Source of the DNA: Nitratireductor mangrovi
GTDB lineage: Bacteria > Pseudomonadota > Alphaproteobacteria > Rhizobiales > Rhizobiaceae
Direction of reading: 5' to 3'
Assembly: GCF_007922615.2 (NCBI RefSeq)
Contig: NZ_CP042301.2
Location: 4,791,326 to 4,855,325, forward strand
DNA length: 64,000 nt
The notes under the pieces are model-generated. The model searched no databases and was not told where the DNA came from. It saw nothing but the letters and a program-made list of their open reading frames with translations. Of this stretch, positions 17,514-26,863 are shown piece after piece. A program made the position numbers and the translations under genes. How positions within the stretch are numbered: the first letter of the stretch is position 1; every line of letters starts with the position of its first letter.

Positions 17514-19628
17514 ATGCCACGAACAATGAGAACTGCCATACCCGCCGCTATGGCGGGCATCGCCGGCGCAGCCCTTTCGTTTGCCGCCGCGGCGCAAGAA
17601 CTGTCAGCCGATGCCATCACACAGGCGATCTCGGCCGTGAATACCGAGGCGATCATCGCCAACAAGGAAGCGACCAGGAACTGGCCGACGCACGGCCTCG
17701 ACTACGAGGAGACGCGTCACTCGAAGCTCGACGGCATCAACACGGAGAACGTCTCCAAGCTCGCGCTGGCATGGTCGGCCGGCCTCGATTCGCGCCGCGG
17801 CGTCGAGGCGACGCCGATCGTCGTCGACGGGGTCATGTATGTGACGGCCTCGTGGAGCATCGTTCACGCCTTCAACGCGGTCACGGGCGAAAAGCTCTGG
17901 GAATACGATCCCGAAGTCCCGAAGGACTATGCCTACAAGGGCTGCTGCGACGTCATCAATCGCGGCGTCGCCGTTTACGAAGGCAAGGTTTTCGTCGCCT
18001 CCTATGACGGGTTCCTGCACGCGATCGACGCCGCAACTGGCGCGCAAGCGTGGAAGATCGACACGATCGAAAACCGCGAGATGTCCTACACCATCACCGG
18101 CGCCCCGCGGGTCTACAAGGGCAAGGTGATGATCGGCAATGCCGGCGCCGAATACGGCGTGCGCGGCTACATTACCGCCTACGACGCGACGAGCGGCGAG
18201 CAGCAATGGCGCTGGTATTCGGTGCCGGGCGATCCTTCGAAGCCGTTCGAGGACGACAGCATGAAGGCGGCCGCCGAGACGTGGGATCCCGCCGGCAAGT
18301 GGTGGGAGGCCGGTGGCGGCGGCACCATGTGGGATTCTATGGCCTTCGATCCCGAGCTCGACCTGATGTATGTCGGCACCGGCAATGGCAGTCCCTGGAA
18401 CCGCAACCTGAGGAGCCCGGCCGGCGGCGACAATCTCTACCTCGCCTCGGTGGTCGCGCTGAACCCCGATACCGGCGAATATGTCTGCCACCATCAGGAG
18501 ACGCCGGGCGACAACTGGGACTACACCTCGACCCAGCACATCATCCTTGCCGACCTCGAAATCGAGGGCGAGGCGCGAAAGGTCTGGTTACACGCCCCGA
18601 AGAACGGCTTCTTCTATGTCGTCGACCGCACCAATTGCGATTTCATCTCCGCCGAAAAATTCGTCGAGGTGAACTGGGCGACCGGCTACGACGAGGAGGG
18701 TCGTCCAATCGAGGTCGATGGTGCGCGCTCGCGAACCGAGCCGTGGGAGACGATCCCGAGTGCGTATGGTGCCCATAACTGGCACCCGATGTCATTCAAC
18801 CCGCAGACCGGACTGGTCTACATTCCGGCGCAGGGCGTGCCGCTCGTCCAGCAGCACAATCCGGACTGGCAGCTCAACACCCATGTGCCTGGGGCGGCCA
18901 TGTCAAATCTGGGCTGGAACCTCGGCTACCTGTTCAACACCGTGGCGCCGACGGCGACGCCGTTCGGCCACCTGCTGGCGTGGGATCCGGTCAACCAGAA
19001 GGAAGTCTGGCGCGCCAACTACGTTTCTCCGTGGAACGGCGGCACACTGACGACCGCCGGCGGCCTCGTCTTCCAGGGTACGGCTGACGGCCGCTTCGTC
19101 GCCTATGATGCCAAGTCGGGCGAGATGCTCTGGCAGACACCCGTCGGCTCCGGCGTGGTTGCCGCGCCGAGCACCTGGGAGAAGGACGGCGTCCAGTATG
19201 TGACCGTCGCCGTCGGCTGGGGTGGCGTCTATGGCCAGATGCAGCGGGCGACCGAGAAGACCGGGCCGGGCAGGGTCTACACCTTCATGCTCGACGGCAA
19301 GGGCGAGATGCCCGAGATGGTCGAGCGCGAGCCCGCGACGCTTGTCGCAGGCGTGCCTTACAATCCCGAAGATATCGGGCCGGGTGCCGCGCTCTACGTA
19401 TCGAGTTGCCTGTTCTGCCACGGTGTGCCGGGCGTCAACAATGGCGGCAACATCCCCAATCTCGGCTTCTCGAGTGCGGACACGCTGAACAATGCGGCGG
19501 AGCTGCTGCTGACCGGTGCGTTCGTCGAGGGTGGCATGCCGACCTTCGAGGGCAAGCTGACCGAGGACGAGGTGAAGAAGATCGTCGCCTTTATCCAGGG
19601 CACGGCTGACGCCGTGCGTCCCAAATAG
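17514..19628 (+). CDS. PQQ-dependent quinohaemoprotein alcohol dehydrogenase
   Basis: This is a 704-aa periplasmic type II quinohaemoprotein dehydrogenase: a signal peptide (to about residue 27), an eight-bladed PQQ propeller, and a fused C-terminal cytochrome c with CLFCH at residues 632-636. The adjacent-cysteine pair KGCCDVINRG, typical of PQQ dehydrogenases, is present. The catalytic Asp lies in GDNWDYTSTQ (about residues 330-339). The residue two positions after it is Thr, not the Asp seen in lanthanide-dependent forms, which points to calcium. GGGAGGAAGCC fixes the ATG at 17514. No PQQ synthesis genes are nearby. Substrates could be ethanol, ethylene glycol or similar alcohols. Confidence 0.9.
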   Translation: MPRTMRTAIPAAMAGIAGAALSFAAAAQELSADAITQAISAVNTEAIIANKEATRNWPTHGLDYEETRHSKLDGINTENVSKLALAWSAGLDSRRGVEATPIVVDGVMYVTASWSIVHAFNAVTGEKLWEYDPEVPKDYAYKGCCDVINRGVAVYEGKVFVASYDGFLHAIDAATGAQAWKIDTIENREMSYTITGAPRVYKGKVMIGNAGAEYGVRGYITAYDATSGEQQWRWYSVPGDPSKPFEDDSMKAAAETWDPAGKWWEAGGGGTMWDSMAFDPELDLMYVGTGNGSPWNRNLRSPAGGDNLYLASVVALNPDTGEYVCHHQETPGDNWDYTSTQHIILADLEIEGEARKVWLHAPKNGFFYVVDRTNCDFISAEKFVEVNWATGYDEEGRPIEVDGARSRTEPWETIPSAYGAHNWHPMSFNPQTGLVYIPAQGVPLVQQHNPDWQLNTHVPGAAMSNLGWNLGYLFNTVAPTATPFGHLLAWDPVNQKEVWRANYVSPWNGGTLTTAGGLVFQGTADGRFVAYDAKSGEMLWQTPVGSGVVAAPSTWEKDGVQYVTVAVGWGGVYGQMQRATEKTGPGRVYTFMLDGKGEMPEMVEREPATLVAGVPYNPEDIGPGAALYVSSCLFCHGVPGVNNGGNIPNLGFSSADTLNNAAELLLTGAFVEGGMPTFEGKLTEDEVKKIVAFIQGTADAVRPK

Positions 19629-19641
19629 CCGGTCACGCGAT

Positions 19642-19668
19642 CGCGGGGAGCGCCGGATGCTCCTCGCG
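19642..19668 (+). terminator. Hairpin after the PQQ dehydrogenase gene
   Basis: CGCGGGGAGC pairs with GCTCCTCGCG (one G-T type mismatch) around a 7-nt loop, 13 bp after the stop codon. The following bases (GTCCTTCTCG) are only weakly T-rich, so termination is plausible but not certain. Confidence 0.5.
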
Positions 19669-19715
19669 GTCCTTCTCGAACAGGTCGCAAGGAGAGCATA
19701 TGACGACTGAGAACC

Positions 19716-20191
19716 GGACTGGTGCCGAGTGCAGTCTGCCGCTAACTCGTCTCTCCTGCAGTTCCCTGTTAAGAGGGAAATAACAGGGGACTCCCCTCGT
19801 TTTCGCCGAAATGCTCGCCGCGGCTGCAGCGAATAGCCCCGCTTCTTCCGAGACCTACGACCATTTTCCCCGCTTCTCATAACGGGGCAACCAATTCCGA
19901 AGAACAGCGAATGCCCGGCCAATAACAGGCGATCGAAGCCGAAGAACAGGGATTCCCGCTGCCATGTAGCGGGAACCCATTGTCGTTGGCTGGGAAGCGA
20001 TTGTCGCTAGGTGGGAAACGATCTGCATTGAGTGGGAAACTACAGCCGGCAAACGGGAAGCGAGTGCCGACTATCGGCAAAGGATTGTCACAAGGTGCTA
20101 ATCAATTGTTGGTCGACGGGAGCGGTATGTCCTCCCGTGGGCACACACGCGTCGTCGACGGGAAGCGTTTGTTTCAGCATGACACGGGTCG
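19716..20191 (+). repeat. Composite intergenic repeat, copy A
   Basis: This non-coding block begins with the header GGTGCCGAGTGCAGTCTG, continues with TTCCCTGTTA / AACAGGG palindromic pieces, and ends in a degenerate 21-bp array. Copy B at 46527-46941 has the same order and orientation with a nearly identical header (GGTGCCGAGTGTAGTCTG). From 20192 to the next gene end at 20363 I see no gene or clear signal. Similar TTCCCTGTTA-type blocks are familiar from Hyphomicrobiales intergenic regions near integrases; that is recollection, not a search result. Confidence 0.7.
19961..20191 (+). repeat. Degenerate array of eleven 21-bp units
   Basis: Cutting the sequence every 21 bases gives eleven in-register units. 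The central GGGAA (unit positions 11-15) is kept in most units, and the unit often ends CGATT before GTCG of the next. The first good units start at 19961, 19982 and 20003; the last (20171) is weak. Spacing never slips, though single units differ by about half their bases. Read in the plus-strand frame it would give seven-residue repeats like LSLGGKR, but there is only a TTG start and no ribosome site. Confidence 0.7.
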
Positions 20192-20362
20192 GATTGACTG
20201 AGAGAGCTGCGGGCCAGGCGATTGCAGGAGCAACTGCTCAGGTAGAACTTACGTCGGCGGGGGAGTAGATCACTGCTCCGCAACGCCAAGCGTTGTCGCC
20301 AAACTTTGTCGAACGATGGTGAACCCATCCTAGTGTCAGATCAACAAACACCCCATAATATT

Positions 20363-21214
20363 TCATCTGTGAGCGCGATATTTAAGCATCATGAGTGCCG
20401 CATCCTTTGCCATCATCCCGGCTTCGATGCCAATTGAGCTCGCCTTCGCATTGACGGCGGAAAGGATGCCGTCCCGGTAGGTGCTCATCCCGTCACCGAT
20501 CCTGGCGCTGTCGGTCGAGACTGCCGCTCCGGGTACGTCCTTTGCATCGAGGACCGCGAGGCCGGAAATTCCGGAGCCGTCCTTGCAGCCACCGGCGTCG
20601 CTGCACATCACCCCAGCGAGGTCGAAGCGGGACGAGTAGGCCGCGGAGGTCCGGCCGAAATGCGAACCGGCGCACACGACGTCGCCCGCGTTGGCGGTGG
20701 TGATGAAAGTCACCGATCCCATGGCGATGACGCGTCCGACGTCGCCCTGCCAGGCTATCTCGACGGGACGGTGGACGTCGCCGATATCACGCCTGCGCTC
20801 CAGCATGCGGCGCGCGGCGTCGCGGATAGGCATGCCTTCCTCAATCCCGAGCTTTGCCGCGCTGTCGTTCAGATAGCCGACGACGCCATTGTCGTACATG
20901 TCCCGCCCGTCCGCGATGCGGCAGGACATCGTGGCGGCCGCCGCGCCGGGGATCTCCCGTGCTTCCAGCGCAAAAAGCCCATTCACGCCGGCCGCGTCCT
21001 TGCCGGGTCCCGCCGCGTGGCAGATGACGCCTTTCGGGTTCACCCGCAGAGGCCATCGGATCGAGAGCATGCCGCAAAACGAAGCGCCGATGAGGACGTC
21101 GCCCGAATTGTTGCGCGCATCCGCGAAGGTGATCGAATCCATGACGATGATGCGCCCGTCGAGAGTCTGCTCCACGATTTCCTGTGTTGTCGGGACTTCG
21201 GGTACTTCTGTCAT
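20363..21214 (-). CDS. Unrecognised two-module protein, paralogue 1
   Basis: I do not recognise this 283-aa protein family. It is an internal duplication: each half has a GRI/V-x-AMDS-type start, a GDV-x-x-x-GSH segment, a G-V-x-C/H-DAG-x-x-KD-x-x-G-x-x-GL stretch, then PGAA-V/A, a R-I-x-DG-x-x-x-Y motif and a GIE-x-GM-x-x-x-DAA-x-x-ML end. The two halves join near residue 145. A paralogue with the same plan is at 28127-28972. No signal peptide or membrane segment is seen. The ATG at 21214 is preferred because the upstream frame is arginine/cysteine-rich shadow sequence. It is last in the minus-strand run, next to a TRAP permease. Confidence 0.7.
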   Translation of the reverse strand: MTEVPEVPTTQEIVEQTLDGRIIVMDSITFADARNNSGDVLIGASFCGMLSIRWPLRVNPKGVICHAAGPGKDAAGVNGLFALEAREIPGAAAATMSCRIADGRDMYDNGVVGYLNDSAAKLGIEEGMPIRDAARRMLERRRDIGDVHRPVEIAWQGDVGRVIAMGSVTFITTANAGDVVCAGSHFGRTSAAYSSRFDLAGVMCSDAGGCKDGSGISGLAVLDAKDVPGAAVSTDSARIGDGMSTYRDGILSAVNAKASSIGIEAGMMAKDAALMMLKYRAHR

Positions 21215-21233
21215 GGTGGGGTCCTTGAAGTTG

Positions 21234-22559
21234 TCAGCGCACGCTGGCCGGAAGCCAGGTGACCAGCACGGGAAAGGCGAACAAGATTGCGAATATGACC
21301 AGGTCGAGCACGATGAAGGTGGTGATGCTGCGAAAGACCTTCTCCAGTTCCGCACCTTTCGCCATGTTCGCGACGATGAAGACGTTCACCCCCACCGGCG
21401 GCGTGATCAATCCGAGCTCAATCATCTTGACCGTCAGCACTGCGTACCACAGCCCGTCATAGCCGAGGCCCGTCACGACCACTGGATAGTAGAGCGGCAC
21501 CGTGATGAGCAGGATGGACACTCCATCCAGAAACATCCCAAGGGGGATCAGCGACAGGAGCAAAAGCAGCACGAGAAGCCGGGGCGGCAGGTCGATGCCG
21601 AGGATCCACCCGGCGAAGGCATTGGGCACACCGGCCGAGACGATGAAGTAGGAGAAGATGCTGGCGCCGACGATGATCGCGAAGACCATGCTCGTGATCG
21701 AGGCACTGTCCCGCAGCGAAGCGAACAATCGCGACACAACGCCGGTTCCGTTCCAAATGGCCGAGACGAGCATGATGAGGAACGCAGCGAAGGCGCCAAT
21801 CGCCGCGGCTTCCGTGGCCGTGATCAGGCCCGAATAAATCCCTCCCACGATGATCACGAAGAGCAGCAGGAGCTTGAACACGCCGCCGTGCCGCCCGCCA
21901 TGCCCGGTTCCGGCCTCCTCGGCAGGGACGGACGCCTTGCGGTCGAAGCCGATCCCGAGGCGCGCGCAGACAAGTATCCCGACTCCCATGACCACGGCTG
22001 AGAGGATGCCCGGCACGATGCCGGCGATTAGCAGGCGGCCGATGGATTCGTTGGTGATCACGCCGAAGAGCACGAGCGCGATGCTGGGCGGGATCAGCAC
22101 GCCCAGCGTACCGGCCGAGGCGACGATGGCGGCTGCGAATGCAGGGTTGAATCCGTAGCGGATCATCTCCCCGATCGTCAGGCGGCCTACGGTCGCCGCT
22201 GTCGCGACGCTCGATCCGCAGACGGCGGCAAATCCGGCGCAGGTCACGACCGTGGCCACCGCCACGCCGCCGCGGACGCCGCGCATCAGTCGGTTGGTGA
22301 GGCGGAAGAGGTCGTCGGCGATGTTTCCATGCATGGCGAAGATGCCCATGAGGATGAACATCGGCACAACGATCAGCGTGAAGGAGGAGGACGACTGGAA
22401 GGGGACGCTTCCGAGCGTCGCGCCCGCCACGGAGGTGCCGCGCAGCAGGATGAGCCCGAACGCACCACTGGCCGCAAGCGAGAACGCCACCGGCACCTCG
22501 ATGAGGAGGAGCACGATCAGCGCGACGAAGACCAGCAGGACTATGAGTGATACGTCCAT
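21234..22559 (-). CDS. TRAP transporter large permease (DctM type), first system
   Basis: This is a 441-aa inner-membrane TRAP large subunit of the DctM family with about 12-13 helices. Typical stretches include FILMGIFAMHGNIADDLFRL, the GCGSSVATAATVG-like AAVCGSSVATAATVGRL and the C-terminal LGLITPPVGVNVF motif. It carries out sodium-coupled uptake of an organic acid with the small subunit and receptor next door. The order receptor-small-large (24.2 to 21.2 kb on the minus strand) is standard. Confidence 0.92.
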   Translation of the reverse strand: MDVSLIVLLVFVALIVLLLIEVPVAFSLAASGAFGLILLRGTSVAGATLGSVPFQSSSSFTLIVVPMFILMGIFAMHGNIADDLFRLTNRLMRGVRGGVAVATVVTCAGFAAVCGSSVATAATVGRLTIGEMIRYGFNPAFAAAIVASAGTLGVLIPPSIALVLFGVITNESIGRLLIAGIVPGILSAVVMGVGILVCARLGIGFDRKASVPAEEAGTGHGGRHGGVFKLLLLFVIIVGGIYSGLITATEAAAIGAFAAFLIMLVSAIWNGTGVVSRLFASLRDSASITSMVFAIIVGASIFSYFIVSAGVPNAFAGWILGIDLPPRLLVLLLLLSLIPLGMFLDGVSILLITVPLYYPVVVTGLGYDGLWYAVLTVKMIELGLITPPVGVNVFIVANMAKGAELEKVFRSITTFIVLDLVIFAILFAFPVLVTWLPASVR

Positions 22560-22569
22560 AGCCCGCCCG

Positions 22570-23097
22570 CTAGAAAGCCTGGTTTCCAGCCGGCAAGGCG
22601 GGAGCGCCCTCGCCAGTTCGCACCTGCCGGAACTGATCGGCGGCGCTCGGCAGAGCCTGCAGGATCAGCGCCGCCAGACCGAGCGGGATCGCGAGTCGCG
22701 CGGGCCAGACCGGAACCTGCAGCAGCCCGAACCGGACCTCGCCGGTGAGGAAGGATCGCCACGCGGTCTGGCCGGTGCGCCAGGTCATCCAGGCTACGAT
22801 GCCGATCATGATGACGATGCCGACCAGGCGCAGGACCGCCGCCACGCGGAAGGGGAGGACCGAGGTGAAGACCTTCACCGAGACATGCTCGCCCCGCCGA
22901 AGCGCATAGGCCATCCCCAGGAACACGATCGCCACCATCAATTGCTCGACGATCTCCTGCACACCCGCGACCGAGCGGCCGGTGAACCAGCGCATTGCCG
23001 AATCCAGGCACGTCAGCACCATCATGGACATGACGCAGGCCGACGCCAGGATGGCGAACGCGGCGGAGATCATTTCGATCGGTTTCCTCATCGGCAT
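22570..23097 (-). CDS. TRAP transporter small permease (DctQ type), first system
   Basis: This is a 175-aa protein with four membrane helices, the size and layout of DctQ. The RWFTGRSVAGVQEIVEQL segment and ALRRGEHVSVKVF after the second helix match the family. Two ATGs (23097 and 23091) are possible starts. It lies between the receptor and large permease genes, 11 bp before the latter. Confidence 0.9.
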   Translation of the reverse strand: MPMRKPIEMISAAFAILASACVMSMMVLTCLDSAMRWFTGRSVAGVQEIVEQLMVAIVFLGMAYALRRGEHVSVKVFTSVLPFRVAAVLRLVGIVIMIGIVAWMTWRTGQTAWRSFLTGEVRFGLLQVPVWPARLAIPLGLAALILQALPSAADQFRQVRTGEGAPALPAGNQAF

Positions 23098-23152
23098 CCA
23101 GTGAGAGGCGGGGCCGCGACGGCCTCGCCTCCCGTTCCTCTTTCGCTGTAGT

Positions 23153-24232
23153 CTAGTTCGCGTCGGCGCAGCGTTTCACGCCCGAGACATAGGTCGCCTC
23201 GGCTTCGTGCTTCGCCAGCGTGGCCTTGTAGTCCTCGAGGAATTCGGCCGCGGGCGCCCCGCGGGCGGACGCTTCCTCGATCCACTTCTTTTCGATGCTG
23301 TCGCCGACCGCCTCCCGGATGGTCTCGGTTTCCTCTTCCGAAAGCACGGAGACGGTACCACCCGACTCCTTGATCGTCCGGCAGACCTCGTCCTCGGTCT
23401 GCGTAAGGATCTCGATCACCTTGGAGGTGTATTCCGCGTTCACCTCGTTGATGATCGATTTCAGGTCGTCGGGCATGCCGTCCCACAGCGACTTGGTGAT
23501 CGGCGTGGCGGCGAAGACGTAGTTGCCGGTGCCGGTGGCGAAGGTGTAGGGCGCGACCTCGTGCAGCTTCAGGGCCGGGACGACCTCGAAGGCGAAGCCG
23601 GAGTAGCCATCCAGGGTGCCGCGCAGCAGCGCCTCGTAAATCTCAGGCGCGGCGATGGCCACCGGATTGGCGCCGATCGCCTGGAGAACCTGGTTGACGT
23701 AGCCGAGGCCGCGGATCGACTTGCCCTTCATGCCTTCCAGCGTGGTGACGTTCTCCCGCATGCCGACGATGTTTTCCGACAGCGGATTGAAGAACATCAC
23801 GTGGACGCCCTTGCTCTCCCATTCGTTGCGGAAGGCCTCGTTGCGTTCGTAGAGTTCGGTGAAGGTGAGCATCTGCGCTTCAGCGTTGGCCGTCATGAAC
23901 GGCAAGCCGACGATGCTCGACAGCGGCAGTTCGGCGGGGTGATAGGCATTGGCGACGTAGCCGAGGCTGGCGCGGCCGTCGGCGACCCCCTGAAGAATAT
24001 CCGTGGCCGGCAGCAGGGAGCCTTGGTAGAAGAACTCGACCTGGACGCGGCCGTCGGTGCGCTTCTCGATCTCCTGCGCCCACCATTCCTGCGCGCGGCT
24101 CTGCGCCGCACCCTTGCCGATATAGCTCGCGAACTGGAGATCGTATTCCGCAGCCCAGGCCGGAGCGGCGAATGTCATCGTTGCCGCCGTTCCCGCAAAC
24201 AGGCCGGCGATAAGCATTTTGATCCTGGTCAT
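23153..24232 (-). CDS. TRAP transporter substrate-binding protein (DctP type), first system
   Basis: This is a 359-aa periplasmic receptor. It has a signal peptide (residues 1 to about 27, ending AAPAWA) and a DctP domain with GKSIRGLGYVNQVLQAIGANPVA, where the family's carboxylate-binding region lies, and EIYEALLRGTLDGYSG. Start at 24232 gives a normal signal peptide; the longer open frame upstream lacks one. The ligand is probably an organic acid that is then activated to its CoA ester by neighbouring enzymes. Confidence 0.9.
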   Translation of the reverse strand: MTRIKMLIAGLFAGTAATMTFAAPAWAAEYDLQFASYIGKGAAQSRAQEWWAQEIEKRTDGRVQVEFFYQGSLLPATDILQGVADGRASLGYVANAYHPAELPLSSIVGLPFMTANAEAQMLTFTELYERNEAFRNEWESKGVHVMFFNPLSENIVGMRENVTTLEGMKGKSIRGLGYVNQVLQAIGANPVAIAAPEIYEALLRGTLDGYSGFAFEVVPALKLHEVAPYTFATGTGNYVFAATPITKSLWDGMPDDLKSIINEVNAEYTSKVIEILTQTEDEVCRTIKESGGTVSVLSEEETETIREAVGDSIEKKWIEEASARGAPAAEFLEDYKATLAKHEAEATYVSGVKRCADAN

Positions 24233-24272
24233 CGTTTCCTCCCTTTCTTCGTTGACGGCGCGGTTCGTACAG

Positions 24273-25052
24273 CTACGCGCCCTGTGGATCGGAATAATCC
24301 GAATTCTCCTCGACGAGGTTCCAGATCGCCTGCGCGGACGGGCGGTTGAGCTCCTCGAAGACATGGCCGATCAGGCCGATGGTGCGTGCAACCAGCCCGA
24401 TTCCGCGTACCGCACGCCAGTCGATTCCGATGTCGGATGCGATGGCGCCCACTGCCGCGACCGCGTTGAAGGTCAGGTGCTTGCCTCGCTGCTTGCAGGC
24501 CGCCTCGTGGATGGCGAGCATCAGGTCGGTGTGCGCGCGCGGTGCGCCGAGTTCGCGCTGCATGGCGAGGAGCTTTTCCGAGCGCGGGTCGACGGGATGG
24601 TGCGGATGCCCGAGACCCGGTATCCGCCTGCCCTGTTTCTCATAGGCGTCAACGATCTTTTTCGCCTTCTCGGCGGAACTTCCTTCGTACCCCGCGGCCT
24701 CCACCTGGAGAATGCGTGCGACGTTGCTGGTGGGGCCGACGAAGACGTCACCGGCGCCGAGAAGCCCGCTCGCGACCGCTCCCTGGAAGGATTCCGGGGC
24801 GCCGAAGATCGTCAGCCGAGCCGCGATGACACTGGGCATCATCCCGTGCTCGGCGATGGAAACAATCATGGCGTTGAGGAGCCGGTTCTCGACCTCGTCC
24901 GGAAGGCGGCCAGTGACTTCGAGGAAGAACAGCGACGCGGCGTCGACCTTGCCCATCAGGTCGTCGACCAGGTCCCGTCCGCGGACGGTTATGGTATCCG
25001 ACGTCAGGGTTCCCATACTGGTCTCGATGCGGGGCTGCGACCTCGGGCTCAT
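24273..25052 (-). CDS. Citryl-CoA lyase / citrate synthase-like protein
   Basis: This 259-aa protein has the citrate-synthase fold reduced to the small form seen in citryl-CoA lyases. The GLGHPHHPVDPR motif (about residues 145-156) supplies an active-site histidine, and the C-terminal RGIGLVARTIGLIGHVFEE supplies the CoA-end residues. It lacks the N-terminal domain of true citrate synthase. Such enzymes cleave or form 3-hydroxyacyl-CoA-type bonds (citryl-CoA to acetyl-CoA and oxaloacetate). The neighbouring CoA-transferase (4-bp overlap) suggests it splits a CoA-activated hydroxy acid. Substrate unknown. Confidence 0.8.
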   Translation of the reverse strand: MSPRSQPRIETSMGTLTSDTITVRGRDLVDDLMGKVDAASLFFLEVTGRLPDEVENRLLNAMIVSIAEHGMMPSVIAARLTIFGAPESFQGAVASGLLGAGDVFVGPTSNVARILQVEAAGYEGSSAEKAKKIVDAYEKQGRRIPGLGHPHHPVDPRSEKLLAMQRELGAPRAHTDLMLAIHEAACKQRGKHLTFNAVAAVGAIASDIGIDWRAVRGIGLVARTIGLIGHVFEELNRPSAQAIWNLVEENSDYSDPQGA

Positions 25053-26863
25053 CGGGCGGCTCCTTGCTCGCGCTCGGCGCTGTAATCGAGAAAATCGTTG
25101 CGGATGTCGTAGAGACGCAGTTTCAGGAGATCCTCGCGCCGCGGCGGCTCGGCCGCCCTGAGCCGTTCACTGACCACGAGGTCCCACCCACATTGCGAAC
25201 GGATATGGGCGACCGTCTCGTCCCTCGACTGGTCGGGGAGCGGGAAGTAGCGGGTCAGTGCGAAGCGACCCGCCTCCTTCTCGTAGACGCCGAGGTCTGT
25301 GACGAGCGTGGAGACGTTCTTTCCGGGGCTGGTGACATAGGGGAGCGTGTCGACCAGCCGGTGGCGGGACTGCTGTGTGACCGCTATCGTGTCGGCTGCA
25401 CCGGAGGTGATGTCGTTCGCACCGCCCGAGCCGAGGAGGAAGCGGCCGTCGCCCGTCTGGGTCGAATTGATGTTACCGGCGCTGTCGATCTGACCGGCAC
25501 CGATGATGGCGATGCAGTTGTTGTGGCGGCCGGAGACATAGAGACCCAGCACCGCTTCCACGCCGGTCATGCTCTTACAGGTGGGAAGGTTGCGGTTCGA
25601 GAAGATGAAGGGCTCGCCGGCCTTGGGCAGGTATCCATACAGCCCGATCTCGGCCACGAGTTCGGCCGGAATGCCCTCCTCGTGCTGGAGCTTAGCGACA
25701 GCCAGCCAAGCGGCAAGATTGGCAAGGCCGACGCCCGCCTCCACAATCGTACGCCCCTCGTCGCGCACCTTCGCCTCAACGGCTCGCGCCGCCTCCACCA
25801 CCATCAGCTCCCGGCTGTCGTAGCCCTCGATCCCGCTCAGTCGTTTCAGGGTGGCGGGTGCGACGTCGTCCATCCAGGCGTCGGAGGGCGCCCTGCCTCG
25901 CAGGGCGTCGAGCCGATCGACTCCGAGCTTGGCGACGTAGTCCTCGTGACTGTCGACGCCGAGAATCCAATCCCTCACCCATTCGTCGAAGAGCTCGGGC
26001 GTCTTGGAAGCCGCACGGATTTGAGCGAACGCATGGAAATCCTCGACATATGCCGGCACGCCCAGCCCCTCGGGCGCATAGATCGCATAAGGATGGCAGC
26101 CGAACGGAGCCTCGGAGACGCTGAGCACGCGGTAGGCGGGGATCTTCACCAGATGCGCGTGGCGCCGCACGACATCGGGCGAAACGATGCGCTCTACGGT
26201 CGCCACCACGCCCTTGCTTGCCGCAAAGGCCGAAATGTCGCCCTCGCCGAAGGGCGGTGACAGTATGATGTTGCCCTCGGTATCGGCAGCCAGCCCGTGG
26301 ACGAAGGTCACGTCGGGGATGAGCGGCTTGACGACGCCGATCTTCTGGCCCGTTCCGAAAGGATCGTCGATCTCGGCATAGCACTCGTTGTCGGCCAGCG
26401 AGCTTCCGCCCCACGACCGTGTGGGAGCGAAGGGAAAGCCGTAGGCGCCGGCGGCCAGCCGTTGCGACAGGACCAGCAGCGAGTGGTTCTCAACCTCGAC
26501 GTCGCCGCTGTCGATGGCTTTCTGGAACAGGCGATTCGGGCCTGGCGTGGGATAGTTCTCGCCAACGAAGGAGACGATCAGGCGCTTGGCAATCCGCTCG
26601 GTGACGAGCGAGGCCTGGTTGGCGACGAGGCCGGCGCTGACGATCGTGAAGCCCGGATCGCGCCCCGCGAAGACGCGCACCAGCGCGTTGCTGGCCGCCA
26701 TCGGACGGCCTTCCGAATAGGCGAAGTGCAGCAACATGCCGGGCTCGACATGGGCGCGGATGGCATCATCAAGCGGCATGACCTTGGAGCGGCCGAAGCG
26801 GCCGTCCGCCGGTTCGGCAAACATCGCCCTCAGCGCTTCGCGATCCGTGGGCAGAGCGTTCAT
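25049..26863 (-). CDS. Fused type I CoA-transferase (alpha+beta)
   Basis: This 604-aa protein joins the two subunits of a family I CoA-transferase (glutaconate/acyl CoA:acetate type). The alpha half includes ALVRVFAGRDPGFTIVSAG and the beta half includes ELVAEIGLYGYLPKAGEP. The Glu in AEIGLYG is the likely CoA-thioester carrier, by analogy with glutaconate CoA-transferase. GSGGANDITSGA near residue 475 is a typical beta-subunit glycine loop. It overlaps both neighbours by 4 bp. It would activate the imported acid using a cellular acyl-CoA. Confidence 0.83.
   Translation of the reverse strand: MNALPTDREALRAMFAEPADGRFGRSKVMPLDDAIRAHVEPGMLLHFAYSEGRPMAASNALVRVFAGRDPGFTIVSAGLVANQASLVTERIAKRLIVSFVGENYPTPGPNRLFQKAIDSGDVEVENHSLLVLSQRLAAGAYGFPFAPTRSWGGSSLADNECYAEIDDPFGTGQKIGVVKPLIPDVTFVHGLAADTEGNIILSPPFGEGDISAFAASKGVVATVERIVSPDVVRRHAHLVKIPAYRVLSVSEAPFGCHPYAIYAPEGLGVPAYVEDFHAFAQIRAASKTPELFDEWVRDWILGVDSHEDYVAKLGVDRLDALRGRAPSDAWMDDVAPATLKRLSGIEGYDSRELMVVEAARAVEAKVRDEGRTIVEAGVGLANLAAWLAVAKLQHEEGIPAELVAEIGLYGYLPKAGEPFIFSNRNLPTCKSMTGVEAVLGLYVSGRHNNCIAIIGAGQIDSAGNINSTQTGDGRFLLGSGGANDITSGAADTIAVTQQSRHRLVDTLPYVTSPGKNVSTLVTDLGVYEKEAGRFALTRYFPLPDQSRDETVAHIRSQCGWDLVVSERLRAAEPPRREDLLKLRLYDIRNDFLDYSAEREQGAAR

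Noticed and set aside
19961..20191. CRISPR array
   Set aside because: Units are 21 bp and contiguous without spacers, and no cas gene is in the window.
19980..20201. A 73-residue plus-strand frame made of seven-residue repeats (LSLGGKR-like)
   Set aside because: It starts only with TTG, has no ribosome site, and simply reflects a 21-bp DNA period being divisible by three.
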